Shown here: positions 1-8,686 of the stretch, piece by piece
Position numbering within the stretch: the stretch's first letter is position 1
Layout: each line of letters starts with the position of its first letter
Source of the DNA: an uncultured Klebsiella sp.
GTDB lineage: Bacteria > Pseudomonadota > Gammaproteobacteria > Enterobacterales > Enterobacteriaceae
Reading direction: 5' to 3'
DNA length: 12,731 bases
Assembly (NCBI GenBank): GCA_902490055.1
Contig: CABUCP010000038.1
Location: 1 to 12,731, forward strand
The notes under the pieces: generated by a model
The model's database searches: none
Seen by the model: the letters and a program-made list of their open reading frames with translations, nothing else
Told to the model about the DNA's origin: nothing
Made by a program: the position numbers and the translations under genes

Positions 1-574
1 TCTTGCTATTGCTCTGGTAACGGCGTTTGCCGGAATGGGTGTTGCTCAGGCGGCTGATGTTACGGCTCAGGCTGTTGCTACCTGGTCTGCGACCGCGAAA
101 AAAGACACTACCAGCAAACTGGTCGTCACCCCGCTTGGCAGCCTGGCTTTCCAGTATGCCGAAGGGATTAAAGGCTTTAACTCACAAAAAGGTCTGTTTG
201 ATGTTGCGGTTGAAGGCGATACCACCGCGACGGCTTTCAAACTGACTTCTCGTCTTATCACTAACACCCTGACCCAGCTGGATACCTCCGGTTCTACGCT
301 GAACGTCGGTGTGGATTACAACGGCGTCGCGGTTGAGAAAAGCGCTGACACCATCATGATCGACACCGCTAACGGCGCCCTCGGCGGTAACCTCAGCGCG
401 CTGTCCGCCGGCTACAACGTGGCGGGCCGTACCACTGCTCAGGATGGCTTCAACTTCTCCATCATCAGCGGCACCACCGATGGCACCACGGCTGTCACTG
501 ATTACAGCACGCTGCCGGAAGGGATCTGGAGCGGCGACGTCAGCGTACAGTTCGACGCGACCTGGACCAGCTAA
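1..574 (+). CDS. ecpA: EcpA, major pilin of the E. coli common pilus (5' partial)
   Basis: EcpA is the shaft subunit of the ECP (Mat/YagZ) pilus, which is linked to adhesion and biofilm formation. The reading frame is open from base 2, so the start codon lies before the window. The 190 visible residues against 195 in E. coli EcpA imply that only about five residues (MKKKV-like) are missing. The visible part begins inside a signal peptide ([17 protein letters not shown]) with cleavage before ADVTAQ. The mature N-terminus alternates hydrophobic residues (TAQAVATW), as expected of a donor strand that completes the neighbouring subunit. The C-terminus ([10 protein letters not shown]) is a typical final pilin strand. 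I recognise the sequence as nearly identical to E. coli EcpA along its length. It is the first structural gene of the operon. The promoter and ecpR are outside the window. Confidence 0.96.
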   Translation, partial: LAIALVTAFAGMGVAQAADVTAQAVATWSATAKKDTTSKLVVTPLGSLAFQYAEGIKGFNSQKGLFDVAVEGDTTATAFKLTSRLITNTLTQLDTSGSTLNVGVDYNGVAVEKSADTIMIDTANGALGGNLSALSAGYNVAGRTTAQDGFNFSIISGTTDGTTAVTDYSTLPEGIWSGDVSVQFDATWTS

Positions 575-632
575 TACCGGGTAGTACCGGGCAGGGGGGA
601 AACTCCCTGCTTTCTTCATGGACTGAACGCAT
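575..632 (+). promoter_or_regulatory. ecpA-ecpB spacer with stem-loop and tandem 10-base repeat
   Basis: The spacer starts with two near-identical 10-base units, TACCGGGTAG and TACCGGGCAG (575-584 and 585-594, one mismatch). It then has an inverted repeat, GCAGGG (591-596) and CCCTGC (605-610), with an 8-base loop, followed by TTTCTTC. This could act as a partial terminator or as a 3' end that protects the pilin mRNA, so that pilin is made in excess over chaperone and usher. The T run is interrupted, so a strong terminator is unlikely. The role is inferred from position. Confidence 0.45.
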
Positions 633-1301
633 ATGAAAAAACACCTTCTGGCTCTTGGAATGCTGCTGGGGTTGGCTAACCCCGCGCTAGCGCTGGATGT
701 TGGCGATATTTCTTCCTTTATGAACAGCGGCAGCAGTGCGCTGAGTAAAGAGATTAAAAATACCACCGACAGCGGCCGCTTAATCAACATTCATCTGGAA
801 CGCCTCTCATCACCGCTGGAAGGCGGCAAGGTGATCCCGATGGATAAACAGGATGAAGTCCTGCTGACTCCGGCCAGCTTACTGCTGCCCGCGCAGGCCA
901 GCGAGGTGGTCCGCTTCTTCTATAAGGGCCCGGCGGATGACAAAGAACGTTACTACCGCATCGTCTGGTTCGATCAGGCGTTAAGCGATGCCCAGCGTAA
1001 TGGATCCCAGCGCAGCGCCGTTGCTACGGCTTCCGCGCGTATCGGCACTATTTTGGTGGTGGCGCCGCGGCAGGCGAATTTCCGCTATCAGTTTGCGGGC
1101 GACACGCTCACTAATATCGGCAACGCCACCTTGCGCATTATCGCCTACGGTCCGTGCCTGAAAGTTGCCGACGGCAAAGAGTGCAAAGAGAACTACTACC
1201 TGATGCCGGGGAAATCGCGCCGCTTTACGCGCGTCAATATTGCCGACAAAAAAGGACGGGTCGCGCTTTGGCAGGGCGAGCAGTTTGTTCCCGTGAAATA
1301 G
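633..1301 (+). CDS. ecpB: EcpB, periplasmic pilus chaperone
   Basis: This is one of the two dedicated chaperones of the ECP alternate chaperone-usher pathway. It binds pilus subunits in the periplasm and delivers them to the usher EcpC. The 222-residue length equals that of E. coli EcpB (YagY). Residues 1-20 form a signal peptide ending NPALA, with the mature protein starting LDVGD. The immunoglobulin-like chaperone fold is suggested by FFYKGP at about 95-100, ERYYRIVW at 105-112 and [12 protein letters not shown] at 139-150, a block also found in EcpE. Cys175 and Cys184 could form a disulfide in the second domain. The ATG at 633 directly precedes a K-rich signal peptide, but only a weak ribosome-binding site (GGA about ten bases upstream) is visible. 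It is co-directional with ecpA. Confidence 0.95.
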   Translation: MKKHLLALGMLLGLANPALALDVGDISSFMNSGSSALSKEIKNTTDSGRLINIHLERLSSPLEGGKVIPMDKQDEVLLTPASLLLPAQASEVVRFFYKGPADDKERYYRIVWFDQALSDAQRNGSQRSAVATASARIGTILVVAPRQANFRYQFAGDTLTNIGNATLRIIAYGPCLKVADGKECKENYYLMPGKSRRFTRVNIADKKGRVALWQGEQFVPVK

Positions 1302-1326
1302 ACATGTGTGCTGATGGACGAAGACT

Positions 1327-3852
1327 ATGCCTCTACGACGGATCACCCCTGGACTGAATGCGCTGCTAGCTTCCGGTATGGTTATTTTGCTGGCGCCGTA
1401 TAGCGACAGCTTCGCCGCCGAACGCGTGCAGCAAATCGGCGGCGTTATTATCCCGCAGGCCTTCAGTCAGGCGTTGCAGGACGGCATGAGTATTCCGCTT
1501 TATATTCACCTCGAAGGTAGCCGCGATAATCAGAACGATCAGCGCATTGGCGCAGCCTTTATCTGGCTCGACGGCAGCATATTGCGAGTGCGGCAGATAA
1601 CCCTCGAAGAGAGCGATGATAACGCTCGCGTCGGCGATGCCACCCGTCAGCAGCTGACCCGATTGTCCAATGAAGCCTTCAACGAGGCGCTAAAGATCCC
1701 TTTAACCGATGCCGCCCAGCTGGAGCTTAGCCTGCGTCAGCTCCTGCTGCAGCTGGTCGTCAAGCGCGAGGCGTTGGGGACCGTTCTGCGTTCGCGCAGT
1801 GAAGATATCGGCCAGTCGAGCGTTAAGACCTTCAGTAACAACCTCACCTATAACCTGGGCCTCTACAACAACCAGATGCGCAGCGGCGGCAGCAATACCT
1901 CCAGCTATCTGTCATTAAATAGCGTCAGCGCGCTGCGCGAACACCACGTGGTGCTCGACGGTTCGCTGTACGGTATTGGCACCAGTCACCAGGATAACGA
2001 GCTGTATAAAGCGATGTACGAGCGCGACTTCGCCGGGCATCGCTTTGCCGGCGGCATGCTGGATACCTGGAACCTGCAATCGCTGGGGCCGATGACCGCG
2101 ATTTCGGCAGGTAAAATCTACGGCGCGTCATGGGGCAACCAGGCCAGCTCGACGGTATTTGATAATAGCCAGTCGGCGACGCCGGTGGTGGCGTTCTTAC
2201 CGGCAGCGGGTGAAGTCCATCTGACGCGCGACGGACGCCTGCTAAGCGTACAAAACTTCGCCATGGGCAACCATGAAGTCGACACCCGGGGGCTGCCTTA
2301 CGGTATCTACGATGTGGACGTCGAAGTGATCGTTAACGGGCGAGTGGTCAGCAAACGCGTGCAGCGAGTGAACAAGTTGTTCAGCCGCGGGCGCGGCGCC
2401 GGCGCGCCGCTGGCGTGGCAAATATGGGGCGGCAGCTTCCATATGGACCGCTGGTCGGAAAGCGGAAGAAAAACGCTACCGGCGAAAGAGAGCTGGCTGG
2501 CGGGAGCCTCCGCCTCCGGCTCCGTAAGCACGCTCAGCTGGGCGGCGACCGGTTATGGCTATGATAACAACGCCGTCGGCGAAACCCGTATCACGTTGCC
2601 GCTCACCGAGGCGGTGAATATCAACCTGCAAAATATGCTCGCCAGCGACAGTTCCTGGAGCACTATCAGTAGCATCAGCGCCACCTTGCCCGGCGGTTTT
2701 AGTTCGCTGTGGGTCAACCAGGAGAAGACCAATATCGGCGATAAGCTGCGGCGCAGCGATGCCGACAACCGGGCGATTGGCGGTACGTTGAACCTCAATG
2801 CGCTGTGGTCAAAACTGGGCACTTTTAGCATCAGCTACAACGATGACCGCCGCTACAACAGCCATTATTACACGGCGGATTACTACCAGACGGTTTATAG
2901 CGGCGCATTTGGCTCGCTAGGCCTGCGCGCGGGCATCCAGCGCTATAACAACGGCGACAGCAGCGCCAACACCGGGAAATATGTCGCCCTTGATTTATCG
3001 CTGCCGCTCGGCAACTGGTTCAGCGCCGGGATGACCCACCAGAATGGCTACACCATGGCCAACATTTCGGCGCGTAAGCAGTTTGATGAGGGGGCGATTC
3101 GCACCGTCGGCGCCAATATTTCGCGGGCGATTTCCGGCGATACCGGCGATGACAAAACCTTAAGCGGCGGCGCCTACACGCAGTTCGAAACGCGCTATAC
3201 CAACGGAACGCTGAACGTCAACAGTGGCGCTGATGGTTACGTCAACACCAACCTGACCGCCAGCGGCAGCGTCGGCTGGCAGGGGAAAAATATCGCCGCC
3301 AGCGGGCGCACCGACGGCAACGCCGGGGTGATTTTCAATACCGGGCTGGAAGATGACGGCAAGCTCAGCGCCAAGGTCAACGGACGCATCGTACAGCTGA
3401 GCGGCAAGCGTAACTACCTGCCGCTGTCGCCGTACAGTCGCTATGAAGTCGAACTGCAGAACAGTAAGAACTCGATCGACAGCTACGACATCGTCAGCGG
3501 GCGTAAAAGCCACCTGACGCTCTATCCCGGCAACGTTGCGGTGATTGAGCCGGAAGTGAAGCAGATGGTGACCGTGTCCGGGCGCATCCGCGCCGAGGAT
3601 GGCACGCTGCTGGCCAATGCGCGCATTAATAACCATATCGGGCGCACCCGTACCGATGAGAAGGGCGAGTTTGTCATGGATGTCGATAAAAAATATCCCA
3701 CCATCGATTTCAGCTACGGCGGAAATAAAACCTGCGAAGTGGCGCTGGAGCTCAGCCAGGCGCGCGGCGCGGTGTGGGTCGGGGATGTCGTATGCAGCGG
3801 TCTCTCGTCATGGGCGGTGGTACAGCAAACAGGAGAAGGTAATGAAAGCTAA
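1327..3852 (+). CDS. ecpC: EcpC, outer-membrane usher for the common pilus
   Basis: EcpC is the outer-membrane usher that accepts chaperone-subunit complexes and threads the growing pilus to the surface. The 841 residues match E. coli EcpC (YagX). An N-terminal signal peptide of about 30 residues (ending near DSFAA) precedes a periplasmic domain and a long stretch rich in alternating polar and aromatic residues, as expected of a beta barrel. The C-terminal part (about residues 745-830) reads as a carboxypeptidase-regulatory-like beta-sandwich: a [16 protein letters not shown] repeat, then RTDEKGEF, then a Cys-containing strand (KTCEVAL). Such a domain is typical of alternate-pathway (CS1/TcfC-like) ushers rather than PapC. 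The gene begins 25 bases after ecpB with a poor ribosome-binding site. Its last 11 bases overlap the start of ecpD. Confidence 0.95.
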   Translation: MPLRRITPGLNALLASGMVILLAPYSDSFAAERVQQIGGVIIPQAFSQALQDGMSIPLYIHLEGSRDNQNDQRIGAAFIWLDGSILRVRQITLEESDDNARVGDATRQQLTRLSNEAFNEALKIPLTDAAQLELSLRQLLLQLVVKREALGTVLRSRSEDIGQSSVKTFSNNLTYNLGLYNNQMRSGGSNTSSYLSLNSVSALREHHVVLDGSLYGIGTSHQDNELYKAMYERDFAGHRFAGGMLDTWNLQSLGPMTAISAGKIYGASWGNQASSTVFDNSQSATPVVAFLPAAGEVHLTRDGRLLSVQNFAMGNHEVDTRGLPYGIYDVDVEVIVNGRVVSKRVQRVNKLFSRGRGAGAPLAWQIWGGSFHMDRWSESGRKTLPAKESWLAGASASGSVSTLSWAATGYGYDNNAVGETRITLPLTEAVNINLQNMLASDSSWSTISSISATLPGGFSSLWVNQEKTNIGDKLRRSDADNRAIGGTLNLNALWSKLGTFSISYNDDRRYNSHYYTADYYQTVYSGAFGSLGLRAGIQRYNNGDSSANTGKYVALDLSLPLGNWFSAGMTHQNGYTMANISARKQFDEGAIRTVGANISRAISGDTGDDKTLSGGAYTQFETRYTNGTLNVNSGADGYVNTNLTASGSVGWQGKNIAASGRTDGNAGVIFNTGLEDDGKLSAKVNGRIVQLSGKRNYLPLSPYSRYEVELQNSKNSIDSYDIVSGRKSHLTLYPGNVAVIEPEVKQMVTVSGRIRAEDGTLLANARINNHIGRTRTDEKGEFVMDVDKKYPTIDFSYGGNKTCEVALELSQARGAVWVGDVVCSGLSSWAVVQQTGEGNES

Positions 3853-5485
3853 GTGGCTGACAATATCCGTGGCCGTTATCGCCGCGCTGTCGATAACGCG
3901 GGGCTACGCCGCGGTAACGAAAACCACCTGGGGGGATGCGCCAGCGCGTGAATTCGTGTTCGTCGAAAACAACTCCGACGACAACTTTTTCGTTACCCCA
4001 GGCGGTGCGCTGGATCCGCGTATGACAGGGGCAAACCGTTGGACCGGCTTAAAATACAACGGTTCCGGTACTATCTACCAGCAAAGCCTGGGCTACATCG
4101 ACAATGGTTACAACACCGGGCTTAACGCCAACTGGAAATTTGATATGTGGCTGGAAAACTCGCCGGTTTCCCACCCATTATTGGGGCTGCGCTGTATTAA
4201 CTGGTATGGCGGTTGTGATATGGCGACCAGCCTGATTCAGCCGCAGACTACCGACGCCAGCGGTTTTTACGGCGCGACGGTAACCAGCGGCGGCGCGAAG
4301 TGGATGCACGGCATGATGTCCGACGCCTTCTATCAGTATCTTGAACAGATGCCGGTTGGCGGTAGCTTTACGATGACCATCAACGCCTGCCAGACTTCGG
4401 TAGCTTACGATGCGAGCAACGGCCAGCGCTGTAAGGATCAGGCGTCAGGCAACTGGTATGTTCGCAACGTGACCCACACCAAAGCGGCGAATCTTCGGCT
4501 TATCAACACCCACTCGCTAGCTGAAGTGTTTATTAACAGCGATGGCGTACCGACGCTGGGCGAAGGCAACGCCGACTGCCAGACGCAGACCATCGGTAGC
4601 CGCGCGGGTTTAAGCTGTAAAATGGTCAACTACAACCTGCAGACCAACGGCTTAAGTAATACCTCAATTCATATCTTCCCGGCGATTGCTAACTCCTCGC
4701 TGGCTTCGGCGGTGGGGGCTTATGACATGCAGTTTAGCCTCAACGGCAGCTCGTGGAAGCCGGTGAGCAATACGGCTTATTACTACACCTTCAACGAAAT
4801 GAAGAGCTCGGACTCGGTGTATGTCTTTTTCTCAAGCAACTTCTTTAAACAGATGGTGGCGTTGGGGATAAGCGACATCAACACTAAGGATCTGTTTAAC
4901 TTCCGTTTTCAAAATACCACCTCGCCGGAGTCGGGCTGGTATGAGTTTTCGACCTCTAATACCTTGATCATCAAGCCGCGTGATTTCAGCATCAGTATCA
5001 TTTCCGATGAGTATACTTCGGCGCCGTCGCGCGAGGGGTATGTCGGTAGCGGCGAACCGGCGCTGGATTTTGGCTACATCGTTACCACCAGCGGCAAAAC
5101 CGCCGCCGACGAAGTGCTGGTTAAAGTCAGCGGTCCATCGCAGGCCATCGGCGGGCGCTCTTATTGCCTGTTCAGCTCGGCGGACGGCACCGCGCAGGTG
5201 CCGTTCCCGGCATCGCTCTCTTTCATCACTAAAAGCGGGACGACCAAAACCTATGATGCCGGCTGTGACGATAGCTGGCGCGACATGACCGACGCGCTGT
5301 GGCTCACCACGCCGTGGACCGATATTTCCGGCGACGTCGGGCAAATGGATAAAACCACGGTGCGCTTCTCGATTGCGATGGACGATCCTATTTCGCTGCG
5401 CACCATTACCGATAACGGCTGGTTTGGCGAAGTCAGCGCTTCAGGAGAGATTCATGTCCAGGCGACGTGGCGTAACATTAATTAA
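3842..5485 (+). CDS. ecpD: EcpD, pilus tip adhesin subunit
   Basis: EcpD is the minor subunit that caps the ECP fibre and is a polymerised tip adhesin in E. coli. The open frame extends upstream to 3599. I chose ATG 3842 because AGGAG (3831-3835) lies six bases before it, a signal peptide follows (residues 1-23, ending RGYA), and the resulting 547 residues equal the E. coli protein. The N-terminal half carries cysteines at 118, 125, 183 and 197 (CINWYGGC among them), and four more follow, which suggests several disulfides. The C-terminus ([10 protein letters not shown]) resembles the end of EcpA, consistent with a pilin-like domain that accepts or completes a donor strand. The mature protein reads as highly conserved with E. 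coli EcpD, while the signal peptide differs. It overlaps ecpC by 11 bases and ecpE by 32, implying coupled translation. Confidence 0.95.
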   Translation: MKAKWLTISVAVIAALSITRGYAAVTKTTWGDAPAREFVFVENNSDDNFFVTPGGALDPRMTGANRWTGLKYNGSGTIYQQSLGYIDNGYNTGLNANWKFDMWLENSPVSHPLLGLRCINWYGGCDMATSLIQPQTTDASGFYGATVTSGGAKWMHGMMSDAFYQYLEQMPVGGSFTMTINACQTSVAYDASNGQRCKDQASGNWYVRNVTHTKAANLRLINTHSLAEVFINSDGVPTLGEGNADCQTQTIGSRAGLSCKMVNYNLQTNGLSNTSIHIFPAIANSSLASAVGAYDMQFSLNGSSWKPVSNTAYYYTFNEMKSSDSVYVFFSSNFFKQMVALGISDINTKDLFNFRFQNTTSPESGWYEFSTSNTLIIKPRDFSISIISDEYTSAPSREGYVGSGEPALDFGYIVTTSGKTAADEVLVKVSGPSQAIGGRSYCLFSSADGTAQVPFPASLSFITKSGTTKTYDAGCDDSWRDMTDALWLTTPWTDISGDVGQMDKTTVRFSIAMDDPISLRTITDNGWFGEVSASGEIHVQATWRNIN

Positions 5486-6149
5486 GCTGGCGTTGATGAG
5501 CCTGTGGCTGCTGGCCGCGCCGCTGGCGCAGGCGATTTCCGTCGGTAATCTGACTTTTTCGCTGGCCTCCGACGCTGAGTTTGCCGCGAAGAGGGTGCTC
5601 AACAACAATAAAAGCGCACGGCTGTATCGGGTATCGGTCGTTGGCATCGATAGGCCCGGCGGCCATGAGGTTCGTACCCGTCCGGCGGACGGCGAGCTAC
5701 TGTTTGCCCCGCGCCAGCTGACGCTGCAGGCGGGAGAGAGTGAATACTTTAAGTTCTATTACCACGGGCCGAAGGATAATCGCGAACGCTACTACCGGGT
5801 TTCATTTCGGGAAATTCCCACCCGCAACCTGGTGATGCGCGCCCCGGCGGGCGGGCAGATCAGCATGGAGCCGGTGGTGGTGATGGATACGATTCTGGTG
5901 GTTCGCCCGCGGCAGGTACAGTTTAAATGGGCCTTCGACAAAGCGGCGGGGACCGTCAGCAATACCGGCAATACCTGGTTTAAGCTGCTGATAAAACCGG
6001 GATGCGACACCACGGAAGAAGAGGGCGATGCCTGGTATTTACGCCCGGGCGATGTCGTTCGCCAGCCGTCGCTGCGTCAGGCTGGGAATCACTACATCGT
6101 TTATAACGATAAATTTATTAAAATCAGCAATGATTGCCCGGTGAAATAG
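5454..6149 (+). CDS. ecpE: EcpE, second periplasmic pilus chaperone
   Basis: EcpE is the second ECP chaperone and in E. coli is linked to incorporation of the tip subunit. I chose ATG 5454 (MSRRRGVTL) because AGGAGAG at 5443-5449 sits just upstream and a signal peptide follows, ending PLAQA at residue 27. This matches the start of E. coli EcpE; an in-frame start at 5373 would lack such a leader. The 231-residue protein repeats the EcpB chaperone blocks: KFYYHGP at 100-106, [10 protein letters not shown] at 111-120 and [12 protein letters not shown] at 146-157. Cys184 and Cys228 may pair. It ends SNDCPVK, about five residues shorter than the E. coli protein as I remember it. It is the last gene of the operon, overlaps ecpD by 32 bases, and its stop codon lies in the loop of an inverted repeat. 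Confidence 0.95.
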   Translation: MSRRRGVTLIKLALMSLWLLAAPLAQAISVGNLTFSLASDAEFAAKRVLNNNKSARLYRVSVVGIDRPGGHEVRTRPADGELLFAPRQLTLQAGESEYFKFYYHGPKDNRERYYRVSFREIPTRNLVMRAPAGGQISMEPVVVMDTILVVRPRQVQFKWAFDKAAGTVSNTGNTWFKLLIKPGCDTTEEEGDAWYLRPGDVVRQPSLRQAGNHYIVYNDKFIKISNDCPVK

Positions 6150-6159
6150 CCGGGCAATC
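6132..6159. terminator. Stem-loop between convergent ecpE and amidohydrolase genes
   Basis: There is a perfect 10-base inverted repeat, GATTGCCCGG (6132-6141) and CCGGGCAATC (6150-6159), with an 8-base loop TGAAATAG that contains the ecpE stop codon. It sits between two convergent genes, with the amidohydrolase stop at 6167, so it may serve both directions. Neither side has a clean T run: the + strand continues GCCTGAATTATT, and the - strand reaches a T/A-rich stretch only after several bases. It may therefore be a Rho-assisted or mRNA-stabilising hairpin rather than a classic terminator. Confidence 0.5.
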
Positions 6160-6166
6160 GCCTGAA

Positions 6167-7348
6167 TTATTCCTCGTTCAGCAACTCACTCACCAGCGCG
6201 ATATGGGTCTTAATGCCGACCGCCAGCGCATCTTCATCGATGCGAAAATGCGGATTGTGCACGTTCCACGTCGCGCCTTTTTGCGGGTTGCCGCAGCCGA
6301 TAAACAGGAAGGTACCGGGGATTTTCTCCTGATAGGAGGAGAAATCTTCGCTGCCGAACAGCGCTTTATCCTGCAGCTGCAGCGTACCTGCCGGGAAGTG
6401 GCGGGCAATGGCTTCGCGAGCGATATGGTTGGTGGCGTCGTGGTTGTTGCCCACCGCATAGCCCTGCTGCCATTTGATTTCGTAGCTGGCGCCGTGGGCG
6501 GCGGTGATGCCGTCGATAATTCGCGCCATCAGCGGCGGTACCGCTTCGCGCACCTGCTGGCTATGGGTACGCAGCGTACCGGCCAGGCGCGCGCTGTCGG
6601 GAATCACGTTATAGCTATCGCCGGCCTGAAAAGTGGCGATAGTCAGCACCGGCGCGTTAGCTGGGTCGATATTACGCGCGACGATCTGCTGCAGCGCGCC
6701 CACCACTTCCGCGCCAATCGTTACCGGGTCGATACAGTGCTGCGGCATTGAACCGTGGCCGCCTTTGCCGCGAATGGTGATATCAAAGTTATCGCTGGAG
6801 GCGACGTACACTCCTTCTTTCAGCGTTATGACGCCGACCGGGCTGGTGGGGAAAACATGCAGGCCGAAAATATGTTCGACATCGTCAACCACGCCCAGCT
6901 CAACCAGCTCACGCGCGCCGCCCGGCGGTACTTCTTCCGCTGGCTGGAAGATGAATTTGATGCTGCCGTGTAGCTGTTCACGAAGCTGGCACAAGACTTT
7001 CGCCGCCCCCATTAACATCGCGGTATGCGCGTCGTGGCCGCAGGCGTGCATCACGCCGGGCTTCGTCGAGCAGAACGTCTCGCCGCTCTCTTCCTGTAGC
7101 GGCAGTGCATCGATATCGGCGCGCAGCGCCCACATCGGCCCCGGATGCGCGCCGCGCAGCACGGCGATCACGCTATTTTCCAGCGGTCGGCTTATCTCCA
7201 GGCCGCTAAACGGCGCCAGCTCTTGGGCGATGTAATCGGCGGTCGGCTTCTCGTTAAACGACAGATCCGGGTGGGCGTGGATATGGCGACGCCAGCGCAG
7301 CGCTTCCTCGGCGGCGGCGGAAATGAATTGTTCAGTGGCGTGATGCAT
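6167..7348 (-). CDS. M20D-family amidohydrolase (N-acyl / IAA-amino acid hydrolase type)
   Basis: This is a cytoplasmic zinc/manganese-dependent hydrolase of the M20D peptidase family (HipO, IAA-amino acid and N-acyl-amino acid hydrolases), which cleave the amide bond between an acyl group and an amino acid. The 393-residue length is typical. Visible metal-site motifs are HACGHDAH at 101-108 (Cys103, His105), PAEE at 136-139 (Glu139), GLH at 162-164 and HNPHF at 364-368. The dimerisation/lid domain carries GGHGS at 197-200. There is no signal peptide. ATG 7348 follows GAAGGAG by about six bases; a TTG at 7363 overlapping the upstream stop is less likely. The gene starts 11 bases after the MFS transporter gene, so the two are probably co-transcribed and the transporter may supply the substrate. 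The substrate is not determinable; AbgA-like p-aminobenzoyl-glutamate cleavage is possible. Confidence 0.88.
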   Translation of the reverse strand: MHHATEQFISAAAEEALRWRRHIHAHPDLSFNEKPTADYIAQELAPFSGLEISRPLENSVIAVLRGAHPGPMWALRADIDALPLQEESGETFCSTKPGVMHACGHDAHTAMLMGAAKVLCQLREQLHGSIKFIFQPAEEVPPGGARELVELGVVDDVEHIFGLHVFPTSPVGVITLKEGVYVASSDNFDITIRGKGGHGSMPQHCIDPVTIGAEVVGALQQIVARNIDPANAPVLTIATFQAGDSYNVIPDSARLAGTLRTHSQQVREAVPPLMARIIDGITAAHGASYEIKWQQGYAVGNNHDATNHIAREAIARHFPAGTLQLQDKALFGSEDFSSYQEKIPGTFLFIGCGNPQKGATWNVHNPHFRIDEDALAVGIKTHIALVSELLNEE

Positions 7349-7359
7349 CAGAGACTCCT

Positions 7360-8553
7360 TCAATCAATAGCGGGCTGGCTGACGATAATTTTACGCTTGA
7401 TAAGCGGCAGTACCGCCAGCGCAGAGCAAACCATCGCCAGTGAAAGAAACAGGAAGGCGCTGGCGTAACCATGGGTTTTCTCCACCAGGTAGCCAATAAC
7501 GATCGGTGAGACAAAGCCGCCGAGGGTACCGCCGGTATTAATCAGGCCGATGGCCGACCCCATCATGTTTTCCGGCAGGCGCTTCATCGGTAGGGTGAAG
7601 GCGGTGACGAAGGTCGACATCAGGAAAATTTCGCCGATAAACAGCAGCAGGCTGGCGGTCAGCGGCGTCTGGGCGCGGGAAATGGCGAAGATCGCCGCGG
7701 CGCTGATTAACGCGCTAATGGCAATCACCAGCGGCTCGCGGTTAAGAAAATATTTGCCGACCAGCCAGCCGGTACCGAGCGATGAGATCCAGATCCCCAA
7801 GCCGCCGGCGGCGACTACATAGCCGGAAGAGGCCAGCGACATCCCCATGCTCTGAACGAAGAACTTTGGCAGCCAGGCCATCAGGCCGTAGCTGGGAATA
7901 TTGACGCAGAAAATAGCCAGAAATAGCAGGATCACCGTGGGGTTGCGCCACAGCCCGGCGCTGGCGGCTTGCTTCTTCGCCGTGATGGCCGCCGGCTGCT
8001 GACGCGGCACGCGCAGGGCGATCAATAAGGCGATGGCGCAGGCCATAATCCCCAATACGGTGAACGACAGATGCCAGCCGAGCAGCGCCAGGGCGTTAAC
8101 AGCGATAATCGGCCCGATGGTCATCGCCAGCCCCGCCGACGACAGCAAAATCGACTGGGCAAAGGTGCGCTGCTCAAGGCTAAAATTGCCTACCACTGCT
8201 TTGGCGCAGGAGCAGGGATAGCCGGAGTGGCCGACGCCCGACAGAAAACGGAATAACAGTAGCAGGCCAAAACTCAATCCCAGCAGGCCGAAGCACAATG
8301 CGAATATGCCCAGCGCCGCCAGCGATAATACCAGCATGGTTTTGTAGCCGATACGATCGTTAAGCCAGCCTGCCGGTACCTGAAACAGCGAGTAGGCAAG
8401 GAAAAAGATGCCGGTAATGTAGCCCAGCTGTTCGGCATTGAGCCCGAACTCCTTTTCGATAGGTAGCAGCGCGAAGCCGGTGACGGTTTTGTCGATATAA
8501 ACGACCACATAGCCGATAAACAGTAAGAAGATCATCTGAGACTGACTTTTCAT
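7360..8553 (-). CDS. MFS transporter, probable organic anion/conjugate importer
   Basis: This is an inner-membrane major facilitator superfamily permease of 397 residues, with hydrophobic segments consistent with 12 membrane helices. The cytoplasmic loop 2-3 motif is clear ([12 protein letters not shown], residues 62-73, with the Asp-Arg pair). Helix 1 carries [17 protein letters not shown], which resembles the YxDR region of the anion:cation symporter branch (glucarate and hexuronate transporters). A polar central loop (about 185-200, [13 protein letters not shown]) separates the two halves. ATG 8553 is the first good start; the ribosome-binding site is weak (GGCGG followed by seven A). It is the first gene of a two-gene unit with the amidohydrolase and is divergent from the LysR gene, which suggests an inducible uptake and hydrolysis pathway. 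The transported compound is unknown. Confidence 0.85.
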   Translation of the reverse strand: MKSQSQMIFLLFIGYVVVYIDKTVTGFALLPIEKEFGLNAEQLGYITGIFFLAYSLFQVPAGWLNDRIGYKTMLVLSLAALGIFALCFGLLGLSFGLLLLFRFLSGVGHSGYPCSCAKAVVGNFSLEQRTFAQSILLSSAGLAMTIGPIIAVNALALLGWHLSFTVLGIMACAIALLIALRVPRQQPAAITAKKQAASAGLWRNPTVILLFLAIFCVNIPSYGLMAWLPKFFVQSMGMSLASSGYVVAAGGLGIWISSLGTGWLVGKYFLNREPLVIAISALISAAAIFAISRAQTPLTASLLLFIGEIFLMSTFVTAFTLPMKRLPENMMGSAIGLINTGGTLGGFVSPIVIGYLVEKTHGYASAFLFLSLAMVCSALAVLPLIKRKIIVSQPAID

Positions 8554-8686
8554 TTTTTTCCGCCCGGTGTCTCATGGTTGCGTGTGTTGTGGTGGGGAGT
8601 TCCCAACGGCATCCTCAGGCTTTACCAACGCGGCGGGAAGATATAATTTTTCTATAGGTGATGCTTTTTTCTGATAGGGGTAAACG
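8554..8686. promoter_or_regulatory. Divergent intergenic region between MFS and LysR genes
   Basis: This 133-base gap must hold both divergent promoters. For lysR, a perfect TATAAT lies at 8642-8647 with TTTACC at 8621-8626, a short 15-base spacing. TATA-N7-TATA (8642-8656) overlaps the -10 box and contains a T-N11-A match (T8642, A8654), so it is a candidate LysR operator suited to autorepression. A second small palindrome, GGGAGTTCCC, lies at 8595-8604, nearer the transporter gene. I see no convincing promoter for the MFS gene, which would fit dependence on an activator. Confidence 0.45.

Noticed and set aside
182..790. 202-codon open frame on the - strand opposite ecpA and the start of ecpB
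   Set aside because: It lies antisense to well-recognised genes, crosses their spacer, and has no family resemblance or ribosome-binding site; G+C-rich codon bias makes such frames common.
3599..3841. 81-codon upstream extension of ecpD
   Set aside because: It lies wholly within ecpC in another frame. The start at 3842 has a good ribosome-binding site, a signal peptide and the exact family length.
5373..5453. 27-codon upstream extension of ecpE
   Set aside because: It would place non-leader residues before the signal peptide. ATG 5454 has AGGAGAG upstream and matches the family start.
6134..6751. 205-codon open frame on the + strand opposite the amidohydrolase
   Set aside because: It is a shadow of the M20D gene, whose catalytic motifs are all on the other strand. 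Its protein resembles no known family.
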